Below the pieces are notes generated by a model. It was not told where the DNA came from and made no database searches. It saw nothing but the letters and a program-made list of their open reading frames with translations. A program made the position numbers and the translations under genes. From an uncultured Clostridia bacterium (GTDB taxonomy: Bacteria > Bacillota > Clostridia > Oscillospirales > Ruminococcaceae), in assembly GCA_937891895.1 (NCBI GenBank), contig CALATN010000121.1:1-6756 (forward strand): 6,756 nt of DNA, written 5' to 3'. Positions 1 through 5,225 of the stretch are shown here, in pieces. The first letter of the stretch is position 1. Every line of letters starts with the position of its first letter.

Positions 1-723
1 AGCATTGATTGAGCCAACCGTGCCGATAAGATGAGGTGCAACGTCACCCGCCGCATAAATTCGGACAGCCTCCTCGACAATGTCCATACCCTCAAGAGTA
101 TATGCCGCTTCCTTCAGCTTTACAACCGTATCCATAGGAATATCCTCGGCGTAGGTATAACGGTTGGAAAGAGAAAAACTTCGCATAATCATTTCGTAGC
201 GTACACCCGCAATAATACGCTTCTGCTTGTCTGTATAGCCTTCATCAATTTCGTACTGCTTGTACATTTCGATCAGACATTCCTCGGCAGTAGCGTAGTG
301 CTGAACACCGATAGTCTTTCTCAGCTTTACAATATCGCTGTCGCGTGCTTCGAGGTAGGTGTATGGCTTTTCCATAGAGATAGGGAGAGTGTCAATCCAC
401 TCAACACCGTCCTCGTCAAGAATTTCGGCAATGCCGCAGATAATTCTGTTCATCTCTGCCTTGTCGCTTGGGAAGAAAGCCTTTTCTATAACAACATTGA
501 AGCCTGTCTTGTTGCTTACGATTTCGTTGCCGTTGATGTCCACGATTTCGCCTCTCGGAGATGAGATAACCTGACTTGCCTGACTTGTGGTCTTTGACCT
601 TTCAAGGTATTCCGCCCCGTCAACAATCTGAATTTTCATCAGGTCGATTGCACAAAGAGCAAACATTGCAAGTATCACAACAAAAAAGAAAGCAGCTCTT
701 AATCTTTCAAAAATCTTATGCAC
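1..723 (-). CDS. mrdA: Penicillin-binding protein 2, N-terminal part (cut by window edge)
   Basis: Class B penicillin-binding protein, the transpeptidase that cross-links peptidoglycan with the Rod/elongasome complex; it is anchored in the membrane with its bulk outside. The visible 241 codons start at GTG (723-721), chosen because a near-perfect AAAAAGGAGG site lies 7 nt upstream and no better start exists. Seen in the translation: a short basic N-terminus (HKIFERLR), one membrane helix at about residues 10-28, then SPRGEIVDINGNEIV at 55-69, which is the class B PBP hallmark just after the anchor. Later VRYEM (174-178), YAEDIP (191-196) and HLIGTVG (231-237) fit the pedestal/dimerisation domain. 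The transpeptidase domain with SxxK, SxN and KTG motifs lies beyond position 1 and cannot be checked. Position directly after mreD supports PBP2 over a division PBP or SpoVD. It follows mreD by 128 nt of repeat-rich DNA, so its expression may be partly separate. Confidence 0.9.
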   Translation of the reverse strand, partial: MHKIFERLRAAFFFVVILAMFALCAIDLMKIQIVDGAEYLERSKTTSQASQVISSPRGEIVDINGNEIVSNKTGFNVVIEKAFFPSDKAEMNRIICGIAEILDEDGVEWIDTLPISMEKPYTYLEARDSDIVKLRKTIGVQHYATAEECLIEMYKQYEIDEGYTDKQKRIIAGVRYEMIMRSFSLSNRYTYAEDIPMDTVVKLKEAAYTLEGMDIVEEAVRIYAAGDVAPHLIGTVGSINA

Positions 724-730
724 GGTTATC

Positions 731-740
731 CCTCCTTTTT
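731..740 (-). promoter_or_regulatory. Strong ribosome binding site that fixes the GTG start of PBP2
   Basis: The minus strand reads AAAAAGGAGG followed by 7 nt (GATAACC) and GTG. The near-complete anti-16S complement supports the GTG at 723 as the start. It also suggests PBP2 is translated independently of mreD, whose own start has only a weak site. Confidence 0.8.
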
Positions 741-751
741 ATTTTTAGTTT

Positions 752-772
752 GGAGTGTGAAGAGTGGAGTGT
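752..772. repeat. Short copy of a 7-bp tandem repeat (GGAGTGT type)
   Basis: On the plus strand three heptads follow one another: GGAGTGT (752-758), GAAGAGT (759-765), GGAGTGT (766-772). Positions 752-771 match 4849-4868 at 19 of 20 bases in the same orientation, so this is a second copy of the repeat in front of mreB. The longer copy has an inverted partner array; no clear one is visible here. A short shared tail (CAAATCAC at 792-799 and 4930-4937) may be coincidence, because in the other copy it overlaps a stop codon. Confidence 0.7.
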
Positions 773-802
773 AGAACTTTGAATTAACACACAAATCACG
801 GC

Positions 803-819
803 GTTTTGCGAAGCAAAAC
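803..819. repeat. Hairpin 1 of a twin-hairpin element between mreD and PBP2
   Basis: Perfect inverted repeat GTTTTGC / GCAAAAC (803-809 and 813-819) with a 3-nt GAA loop. It can be extended by CGG/CCG (800-802 region against 820-822) if one bulged base is allowed. No T-run follows it on the minus strand, so it is not a standard intrinsic terminator. A transcript-end, RNA-stability or repeat-element role is possible. Confidence 0.65.
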
Positions 820-825
820 CCGTAG

Positions 826-850
826 CTGAAAAATGCTTTGCATTTTTCAG
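826..850. repeat. Hairpin 2 of the twin-hairpin element, directly behind the mreD stop codon
   Basis: Perfect 11-bp inverted repeat CTGAAAAATGC / GCATTTTTCAG (826-836 and 840-850) with a 3-nt loop. Its outer end lies one base after the mreD TAA (854-852). In the minus-strand transcript it is not followed by a U-run (next bases CTACGG), so it is a poor terminator but a good 3'-end-stabilising stem. With hairpin 1 and the heptads at 752-772 it fills most of the mreD-PBP2 spacer. Confidence 0.7.
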
Positions 851-851
851 G

Positions 852-1418
852 TTATTCTCTTACTATATCGTCGGACTTTTCCTCGATGCAGTTTTCTACA
901 ATTATACCAAATCTCTTTACGAGAAATCTTATTACAAAGAAAAACGGAATTACAGCAATCGCTGTGTAAATCATAACAGGCAGAAATCTGTCAAGGAAAA
1001 TCTGTCCGTTCTTGTCGTATTCCCATATTGCGTAGAAGAAAAAGTAATGGAGTATGCCCTGACCAAGCGATGCAGCAGCGTTGAGCATAACAATGTTGAC
1101 GATATGCCGTCTCATAAAAAAATGGAACAGCAGTGACGTGCCAAGACAGCACCACAGCATAACAACACCGCTGAAGCCGATAAGCGTGCCCTGCGCCGTG
1201 TCAAGAAGCAGGCCTGCCACACATCCTACAATTGCCGAATCAAAAGGCTCCTCGTACATTGAAATACACATCACAATGGGAATAACGAAAAGCGGCGTTC
1301 TGAGAGTCAGCGGCGCCGTTGTCATATATATATAGGAAATCGCCATAAGCAGTCCGTAGATGCACCATCTTATGACGGAATTCCTTTTTTCCTTCTTTCG
1401 TTTTAAATCAATATTCAT
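852..1418 (-). CDS. mreD: Rod shape-determining membrane protein MreD
   Basis: Integral membrane partner of MreC in the elongasome, 188 aa, within the usual MreD range. After a basic N-terminus (MNIDLKRKKEKRN) the sequence is almost wholly hydrophobic, with about five to six membrane segments: roughly 18-36, 40-56, 62-76, 81-101, 108-135 and 149-168. GLLLD followed by a small-residue stretch (AQGTLIGFSG) in the middle is typical of the family. The C-terminal tail is polar (EEKSDDIVRE). I place the start at ATG 1418, 13 nt after the mreC stop. The same frame stays open upstream to an ATG at 1508, but that would add 30 Arg/Lys/Cys-rich residues wholly inside mreC. The Shine-Dalgarno at 1418 is weak (GGTG), so translation is probably coupled to mreC. 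Sequence conservation in MreD is low, so the call rests on hydropathy, the motif and position between mreC and PBP2. Confidence 0.88.
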   Translation of the reverse strand: MNIDLKRKKEKRNSVIRWCIYGLLMAISYIYMTTAPLTLRTPLFVIPIVMCISMYEEPFDSAIVGCVAGLLLDTAQGTLIGFSGVVMLWCCLGTSLLFHFFMRRHIVNIVMLNAAASLGQGILHYFFFYAIWEYDKNGQIFLDRFLPVMIYTAIAVIPFFFVIRFLVKRFGIIVENCIEEKSDDIVRE

Positions 1419-1431
1419 CGGACAACACCAT

Positions 1432-2298
1432 TTATTCCGCTTCCGTTTCCTCGTCAGTACCGCCCTGACCGTTGAAGCTTGTAATAACAAAAACAGTTGA
1501 TACGTCATCAGGATTTATCGCAGGTTTGATTACAGCGTACTGAGAAAGGCCGCTGTCCTCCATACCGAACTCCTCAATCGTGCCGAGAAGCTGATTTGCA
1601 GGGAAGGTTTCGCTTCCCGATGTAACAACAATGTCACCGACTGCGAGGTCAGCGGTTTTGCTGATGTAGTTCATACGGCAGAAGCCGTCCTCGGTAAGCT
1701 CGTAGTCACCTTCAATGATTCCTGTGGCCTTTGAACGTACAATGGTTGCACCCACAGCAGTTTTCGGAGAATAAAGTGTACGCACCTTGCTTGTGCTTCG
1801 TGACACGTCATAGCAGATACCCACAAGTCCCGATGAAGTTATAACAGGGTCGTAAGGCTCAATGCCGTCCTTGCTGCCCTTGTCGATTGTGAATGAGTGA
1901 TACGGGTCATTTGTGGTACGTGCAATAACCGTACACGGCGGGGAGAACTGATAATCGTCGTACTCCTCTTTGAGTCCCAGCAAAACACGGAGCTGTTCAT
2001 TCTCACGGGTAACCTGGTCGTAGTCGATAATATCGTTGTAGACCTCGTTCAGCTTTTCACGGAGCTCGATGTTTTCCTTGTAGTATTTTTCAGCGTTGAA
2101 CATCATATCAAGGGTAGATGTGACCTTGTCGGAAATATCGGTGGAGAGCTTCTGGAACGGCTCAAAGATGATGCTGAACACGGAAGAACTGTCAGAAGCG
2201 TAACCGCCCGTTGTAACGGAATAAATCATAATGCCCAGTATCAGCGCCATAACAGCCACAAGCACCTTGAATTTGGTTGTTCTGAAAAAGTCCTTCAT
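1432..2298 (-). CDS. mreC: Rod shape-determining protein MreC
   Basis: Bitopic scaffold protein linking the cytoplasmic MreB filament to MreD and PBP2 outside the membrane. The 288-aa product has the family layout: short cytoplasmic N-terminus (MKDFFRTTKFK), one membrane helix at about 12-28, a coiled coil at about 68-110 (YYKENIELREKLNEVYNDI and onward), then the double beta-barrel region. That region has the usual spaced motifs: VIARTTNDPYHSFTIDKGSKDGI (124-146), SSGLVG (155-160), AVGATI (181-186), GIIEG (193-197), VGDIVVTSG (220-228), FPANQLLG (232-239) and KPAINPDDVSTVFVI (258-272). The tail is acidic (TDEETEAE). An in-frame ATG at 2316 touches the previous gene's stop codon, but AAAGGAGAGAG at 2303-2313 lies between the two ATGs and favours 2298. 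It sits 18 nt after the six-helix protein gene and 13 nt before mreD, hence one operon. Confidence 0.95.
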   Translation of the reverse strand: MKDFFRTTKFKVLVAVMALILGIMIYSVTTGGYASDSSSVFSIIFEPFQKLSTDISDKVTSTLDMMFNAEKYYKENIELREKLNEVYNDIIDYDQVTRENEQLRVLLGLKEEYDDYQFSPPCTVIARTTNDPYHSFTIDKGSKDGIEPYDPVITSSGLVGICYDVSRSTSKVRTLYSPKTAVGATIVRSKATGIIEGDYELTEDGFCRMNYISKTADLAVGDIVVTSGSETFPANQLLGTIEEFGMEDSGLSQYAVIKPAINPDDVSTVFVITSFNGQGGTDEETEAE

Positions 2299-2302
2299 AA
2301 AG

Positions 2303-2313
2303 CTCTCTCCTTT
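2303..2313 (-). promoter_or_regulatory. Ribosome binding site that decides the mreC start
   Basis: Minus strand AAAGGAGAGAG, followed by CTTT and the ATG at 2298. It lies downstream of the alternative ATG at 2316, so that upstream ATG is unlikely to be used. Confidence 0.75.
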
Positions 2314-2316
2314 CAT

Positions 2317-2925
2317 TTAAGATATAAGGTACATAATACCATTAAAAATATATGCGCAAGCCAATACACCAAAACAAATCAAAGTCGCAAGCAGTGACGA
2401 CAGAAGCACCTTTTTGCGCCCTGAATATTTTTGCGAGGAATAAACTTTGTATGTTCCGAATATGCAGAGTAAAACAATTGCGATTTTAATCAATGCAAGA
2501 ATCAAAAAGAATATACTGTTTTTAATCAAATCAGCATCTGTAATCGGCACATATTTCCTGTCACTGTACAAAAGCTGAAGACCGTATATGCTGAAAAATG
2601 CCCAGAACAGCAAAACGAACTGTGCCGCTCCCAATGCCCGTGAGCGTGCGATGTCAGGTGTATCATCTTCGTGATAAGCACAATAAAACAGCACAAAGCC
2701 AATCACCATTGCCGCAGGATATACCAATAATGTAAGCGTATCTTCGTTTGTAAAAGACAAACCCGCAAATGCAAGTATATTAAGCAGAAATGAAAGCGCC
2801 ATACCCTTGAAAAAAGTTCTGACAGAAGCCTTCTTTTTACGCTTCAGAACGATAAGCATAACCGCAGGAGTGAGATAGCATATTCTCCATAAAAACTGCG
2901 TTATAGTAATTACAATTTCGGTCAT
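2317..2925 (-). CDS. Unrecognised six-helix membrane protein, second of a tandem pair
   Basis: I do not recognise a named family. The 202-aa product has six predicted membrane segments: about 4-27, 38-57, 63-84, 98-120, 136-158 and 172-201. Basic stretches follow helix 1 (KRKKKASVR, 28-36) and helix 5 (YKVYSSQKYSGRKK, 159-172). By the positive-inside rule this suggests both termini outside and the 120-136 loop (YSDRKYVPITDADLIKN) outside. It aligns along its length with the preceding gene product. Shared positions include Q10, I15-C16, P20-A21, FFxG at 38-41 and LGxxQF at 98-103. Start ATG 2925 is chosen over an in-frame TTG at 2940 because GAGGTGG (2932-2938) is spaced 6 nt before it. It lies 18 nt after the first paralogue and its stop touches the mreC ribosome-binding region, so it is surely in the mre operon. 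A role in shape or envelope is inferred from position only. Confidence 0.85.
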   Translation of the reverse strand: MTEIVITITQFLWRICYLTPAVMLIVLKRKKKASVRTFFKGMALSFLLNILAFAGLSFTNEDTLTLLVYPAAMVIGFVLFYCAYHEDDTPDIARSRALGAAQFVLLFWAFFSIYGLQLLYSDRKYVPITDADLIKNSIFFLILALIKIAIVLLCIFGTYKVYSSQKYSGRKKVLLSSLLATLICFGVLACAYIFNGIMYLIS

Positions 2926-2931
2926 AGCTGT

Positions 2932-2938
2932 CCACCTC
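2932..2938 (-). promoter_or_regulatory. Ribosome binding site that sets the start of the second six-helix protein
   Basis: Minus strand GAGGTGG, 6 nt before ATG 2925. The alternative TTG at 2940 overlaps this site and has no good site of its own. Confidence 0.65.
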
Positions 2939-2943
2939 AATAA

Positions 2944-3531
2944 TCACGTCCAGATTATAAACATTTCAATCGGAATACACATTATCGTCGAAATCAGCGC
3001 AGAAAATGCCGCCTGCTTAAACTCTGAAAGCTTTTCCGACGTGCTGATTTTTCTTATTGCAAATGTCATAAGGCAGACAATTACTGCTCTTACCAGTGCG
3101 GAAATAATATATTGTTCCGCTGAGCCGAGTTCGCCTCGTGTTTCGTAGTAGCAATCACAATGTTCACCGTACCCTTCGCTTAATTCAGCGAGTGATATAA
3201 GTGAAAGTGCTGTACATATCAAAGACGCAAACTGCATTGTTCCGAGATAAAAAGAAACAGTTTGAACAGATTCGTAAAATTCACATCTGTACGCATTATG
3301 CAGACACAACAGCAATGCCAACAGAAAAATCAATATATAATTAAAGCCGCCGCCAATTGGCAGAACAAACAACGTAATCAGACAAATACCCAAGCATATA
3401 CCAAGCCCTGCAAAAAACGGTTTGATTTCAGATATACGCTTACGCACCTTGCCAACAACAAGCACCGCCGCAGGAACAATCATACATATTACACAGATAA
3501 TCTGTGCCGCTGTAATCATAAATCTGTCCAT
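2944..3531 (-). CDS. Unrecognised six-helix membrane protein, first of a tandem pair
   Basis: No named family recognised. The 195-aa product has six membrane segments at about 4-26, 38-59, 64-80, 92-116, 140-159 and 173-193. Basic loops follow helix 1 (KVRKRISEIK, 28-37) and helix 5 (RKISTSEKLSEFK, 160-172), which suggests both termini outside. The loop between helices 4 and 5 (about 117-140) is acidic and carries a HCDCYYE cluster, unlike its paralogue. Similarity to the next gene product is visible by eye: Q10, I15-C16, P20-A21 at identical positions, then FFAG at 39-42 and LGTMQF at 96-101. The same frame is open back to a TTG at 3639, but that would add 36 polar residues translated across a terminator-like hairpin. 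ATG 3531 has AAGGGG 10 nt upstream and begins right before helix 1. It lies between mreB and mreC, where no gene is usually found. Confidence 0.82.
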   Translation of the reverse strand: MDRFMITAAQIICVICMIVPAAVLVVGKVRKRISEIKPFFAGLGICLGICLITLFVLPIGGGFNYILIFLLALLLCLHNAYRCEFYESVQTVSFYLGTMQFASLICTALSLISLAELSEGYGEHCDCYYETRGELGSAEQYIISALVRAVIVCLMTFAIRKISTSEKLSEFKQAAFSALISTIMCIPIEMFIIWT

Positions 3532-3541
3532 AAACTTTATA

Positions 3542-3547
3542 CCCCTT
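3542..3547 (-). promoter_or_regulatory. Ribosome binding site for the first six-helix protein
   Basis: Minus strand AAGGGG, 10 nt before ATG 3531. Spacing is slightly long but acceptable, and the site supports the shorter reading of this gene. Confidence 0.5.
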
Positions 3548-3566
3548 GGGCAAGATGTTTTATGAT

Positions 3567-3584
3567 TTGAAAGCTTGCTTTCAA
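3567..3584. repeat. Second hairpin in the spacer after mreB
   Basis: Inverted repeat TTGAAAG / CTTTCAA (3567-3573 and 3578-3584) with a 4-nt loop. It follows the GC-rich hairpin by a few bases in the minus-strand transcript. It is AT-rich and has no adjacent U-run, so a terminator role alone is unlikely. It may stabilise or regulate the mRNA upstream of the first six-helix gene. Confidence 0.5.
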
Positions 3585-3588
3585 GTTG

Positions 3589-3615
3589 AAAAGGGCGAAC
3601 AGCCATAGTTCGCCC
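3589..3615 (-). terminator. Terminator-like hairpin or attenuator between mreB and the rest of the operon
   Basis: Perfect 8-bp GC-rich stem GGGCGAAC / GTTCGCCC (arms 3593-3600 and 3608-3615) with a 7-nt loop. On the minus strand it is followed by TTTTC. It begins 20 nt after the mreB stop codon. The U-run is short, so I expect partial termination or an RNA-processing/stability stem that gives more mreB than downstream mRNA; full termination would need a new promoter for the next genes. Confidence 0.5.
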
Positions 3616-3635
3616 GTAAATGTTGAAAATTATGA

Positions 3636-4652
3636 TCAATAATACTTGGAGTCGTCGTTGAGAACCTCGCGGAGCTTTTCGATTTCTTCAAGTACCTTAC
3701 CTGTACCGTCAGCAACGCAGTCAAGCGGTGAGTCAGCAACGTATACAGGCATACCTGTTTCCTTGTTGATAAGCTTGTCAAGACCTCTGATGTTTGCGCC
3801 GCCGCCTGCAAGTGTGATACCCTGATCGATGATATCAGCCGCAAGCTCAGGAGGTGTCTTTTCGAGAGTAACCTTGATAGCTTCGATTACATTGGAAAGA
3901 GGCTCAGCAAGTGCCTCACGGATTTCAGCGGATGTTACGCGGATATTTTCAGGCAGGCCGTTCAGGAGGTTACGTCCCTTGATTTCCATTTCAGTTTCCT
4001 GCTCCATAGGGAAAGCAGAGCCGATAGCAATCTTTACATTTTCAGCAGTACGTTCACCGATGAGGAGGTTGTACTTCTTCTTGATGTAGTTGATGATTGC
4101 AGCGTCGAATGCGTCACCTGCGCAGCGAACGGAACGGGAAGTAACAATACCGCCGAGAGAAATAACAGCAACCTCAGAAGTACCGCCGCCGATGTCTACA
4201 ATCATAGAGCCCTGCGGCTCGGAAACAGGAAGACCTGCACCGATTGCAGCAGCCATTGGTTCTTCGATGATGTTAACCTTCTTTGCGCCTGCGTTTTCAG
4301 CAGCTTCCTTTACAGCACGTCTTTCAACAGCTGTTACGCCTGAAGGAATACAGATTACAACGTGAGCCTTAGAGAAAAGAGAGCCCTTGAGAGCCTTTTT
4401 GATAAATTCTTGAAGCATAGTTGTTGTGATTTCAAAGTCAGCAATAACGCCGTCCTTGAGCGGTCTTACAGCAACGATAGAGCCCGGAGTACGTCCGATA
4501 ACGTCCTTAGCTTCCTGACCAACGTATTTTGCACGGTCAGTTCTTGTATCAACAGCAACAACGGAAGGCTCACGGATAATGATTCCCTTTCCTCTCATAT
4601 AAACCAGAGTATTCGCAGTACCGAGGTCGATACCGATTTCTTTTGTAAACAT
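3636..4652 (-). CDS. mreB: Actin-like cell shape protein MreB
   Basis: ATP-binding actin homologue that forms antiparallel filaments under the cytoplasmic membrane and guides lateral wall synthesis. The 338-aa length is normal. Actin-fold motifs are in order: phosphate-1 IDLGTANT (8-15), the RPLKDGVIADFE segment (63-74), CIPSG (101-105), IIEEPMAAAIG (128-138) with the catalytic-loop glutamates, phosphate-2 VDIGGGTSE (152-160), and the adenosine motif LAGGGANIRGL (281-291). A hydrophobic Leu-Phe pair at 92-93 lies where the membrane-insertion loop of other MreB proteins is found. ATG 4652 is preceded by AGAAAGGA (4663-4670). It is the first gene after a strong promoter and terminator, hence probably the head of the mre operon. 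It could be called Mbl or MreBH in a species with several paralogues, but mreC and mreD downstream favour MreB. Confidence 0.97.
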   Translation of the reverse strand: MFTKEIGIDLGTANTLVYMRGKGIIIREPSVVAVDTRTDRAKYVGQEAKDVIGRTPGSIVAVRPLKDGVIADFEITTTMLQEFIKKALKGSLFSKAHVVICIPSGVTAVERRAVKEAAENAGAKKVNIIEEPMAAAIGAGLPVSEPQGSMIVDIGGGTSEVAVISLGGIVTSRSVRCAGDAFDAAIINYIKKKYNLLIGERTAENVKIAIGSAFPMEQETEMEIKGRNLLNGLPENIRVTSAEIREALAEPLSNVIEAIKVTLEKTPPELAADIIDQGITLAGGGANIRGLDKLINKETGMPVYVADSPLDCVADGTGKVLEEIEKLREVLNDDSKYY

Positions 4653-4715
4653 CTTAAAACAATCCTTTCTGACGATTTATTTAAACAAACTTAATTTGAA
4701 AAATGCTACCTTAAT

Positions 4716-4744
4716 ATTATATCACTTTAAAGCGCAGTCTACAA
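4716..4744 (-). promoter_or_regulatory. Probable sigma-A promoter of the mre operon
   Basis: The minus strand has a consensus -10 TATAAT (4721-4716) with an extended TG (TGA before it, 4724-4722), a 17-nt spacer and a poor -35 TTGTAG (4744-4739). The region upstream (4745-4790 on the minus strand) is rich in A-tracts and could act as an UP element. Predicted transcription start is near 4709, giving a leader of roughly 55-60 nt before mreB. Confidence 0.75.
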
Positions 4745-4792
4745 GTAATTTTTCAATTTTTTCACCAATTTGTAAATTTTGTTTTTTTGAGT

Positions 4793-4821
4793 AAAAAAAG
4801 CACGGCTACTTCCGTGCTTTT
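4793..4821 (-). terminator. Rho-independent terminator after the U32-DUF4321 unit
   Basis: Perfect stem AAAAGCACGG / CCGTGCTTTT (4796-4805 and 4812-4821) with a 6-nt loop, continued on the minus strand by an uninterrupted run of seven T (4799-4793, partly in the stem). It separates the DUF4321 gene from the mreB promoter 50 nt further on. The symmetric A/T ends could also let it work on the plus strand, though no plus-strand gene is seen. Confidence 0.88.
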
Positions 4822-4835
4822 CGTACAATTTTTTT

Positions 4836-4930
4836 GAGTTAGGAGTGTGGAGAGTGAAGAGTGGAGTGAGGAGTAAAAAAACATAGACTTACACATCAAC
4901 TCCACACTCCACTCTCCTAACTCCACACTC
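4836..4930. repeat. Inverted array of 7-bp repeats forming a long stem-loop
   Basis: The plus-strand left arm is a heptad series: GGAGTGT, GGAGAGT, GAAGAGT, GGAGTGA, GGAGT (4842-4874). The right arm read on the minus strand is GAGTGT, GGAGTTA, GGAGAGT, GGAGTGT, GGAGTT (4930-4898). The arms pair: 4858-4874 with 4899-4915 (17 positions, one A-A mismatch, 24-nt loop), and outside that GAGTTAGGAG with CTCCTAACTC (4836-4845 with 4914-4923) around an unpaired extra stretch on the left. It fills the space between the DUF4321 stop codon and the terminator. A shorter copy lies at 752-772. No coding capacity is seen; it looks like a dispersed intergenic repeat expanded by slippage. Confidence 0.8.
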
Positions 4931-4933
4931 AAA

Positions 4934-5209
4934 TCACAATCCCTTACAGGTCTTATTATAAATCAGAAGTGCTGCAATGATGCAGATAATCTGTGCCGTG
5001 TTGACAGTAAGAGAGAAACCGAATGCAACCTTGAACACGATTAAATCCAGCACCAATGGGGACGCTGTGTCAAGTCCCACGGACATTGAATATGCAAGCC
5101 AGGAAAGAAAGGATACTCCCTCACAGAGTCTGCCGAGAATTGTTCCCAGAATAATTCCTGCCAGCAGAAACACAAGAAATGCTATCGTCTTTTTGAAATC
5201 CTTTGCCAT
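4934..5209 (-). CDS. Small two-helix membrane protein, DUF4321-like
   Basis: Conserved small membrane protein of unknown function. The 91-aa product has a basic N-terminus (MAKDFKK), one helix at about 8-27 with small residues (LAGIILGTILG), a central amphipathic part FLSWLAYSMSVGLD (34-47), PLVLDLIVFKVAFGF (51-65), and a second helix at about 69-84. This pattern, LSWLAY then GLD then PLVLDL, matches what I remember of DUF4321 proteins of Clostridia, which are often found close to mreB. AAAGGG (5219-5224) lies 9 nt before ATG 5209. It follows the U32 gene by 16 nt and is followed by a strong terminator, so it most likely ends that transcript and is not part of the mreB transcript. The family assignment is from memory of motifs; function is unknown. 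Confidence 0.78.
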   Translation of the reverse strand: MAKDFKKTIAFLVFLLAGIILGTILGRLCEGVSFLSWLAYSMSVGLDTASPLVLDLIVFKVAFGFSLTVNTAQIICIIAALLIYNKTCKGL

Positions 5210-5225
5210 TCAATCAATCCCTTTC

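Noticed and set aside
31..564. Plus-strand open frame of 177 codons opposite the PBP2 gene
   Set aside because: It is antisense to a clearly conserved PBP2 reading frame, with no ribosome site or recognisable product.
1419..1508. Longer mreD start at ATG 1508
   Set aside because: The added residues lie inside mreC in another frame and have no family resemblance; they are a shadow of mreC.
1897..2397. Plus-strand open frame of 166 codons opposite mreC
   Set aside because: Antisense shadow of mreC; composition and lack of start signals do not support a gene.
3557..3584. Possible internal promoter TTGAAA - 16 nt - TAAAAC before the first six-helix gene
   Set aside because: The -10 is poor (4 of 6) and the -35 is an arm of the hairpin; too weak to list as a feature without start-site data.
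3532..3639. N-terminal extension of the first six-helix protein from a TTG at 3639
   Set aside because: It would add 36 residues unlike the paralogue, crosses two hairpins and has no ribosome binding site at the TTG; ATG 3531 is better supported.
3636..3844. Minus-strand open frame overlapping the 3' part of mreB
   Set aside because: It is an out-of-frame shadow of mreB, which is complete and conserved to its last residues.
4697..4707. TGAAAAATGCT near the mreB leader shared with the twin-hairpin element at 827-837
   Set aside because: Only 11 AT-rich bases match and the partner arm is absent; likely chance.
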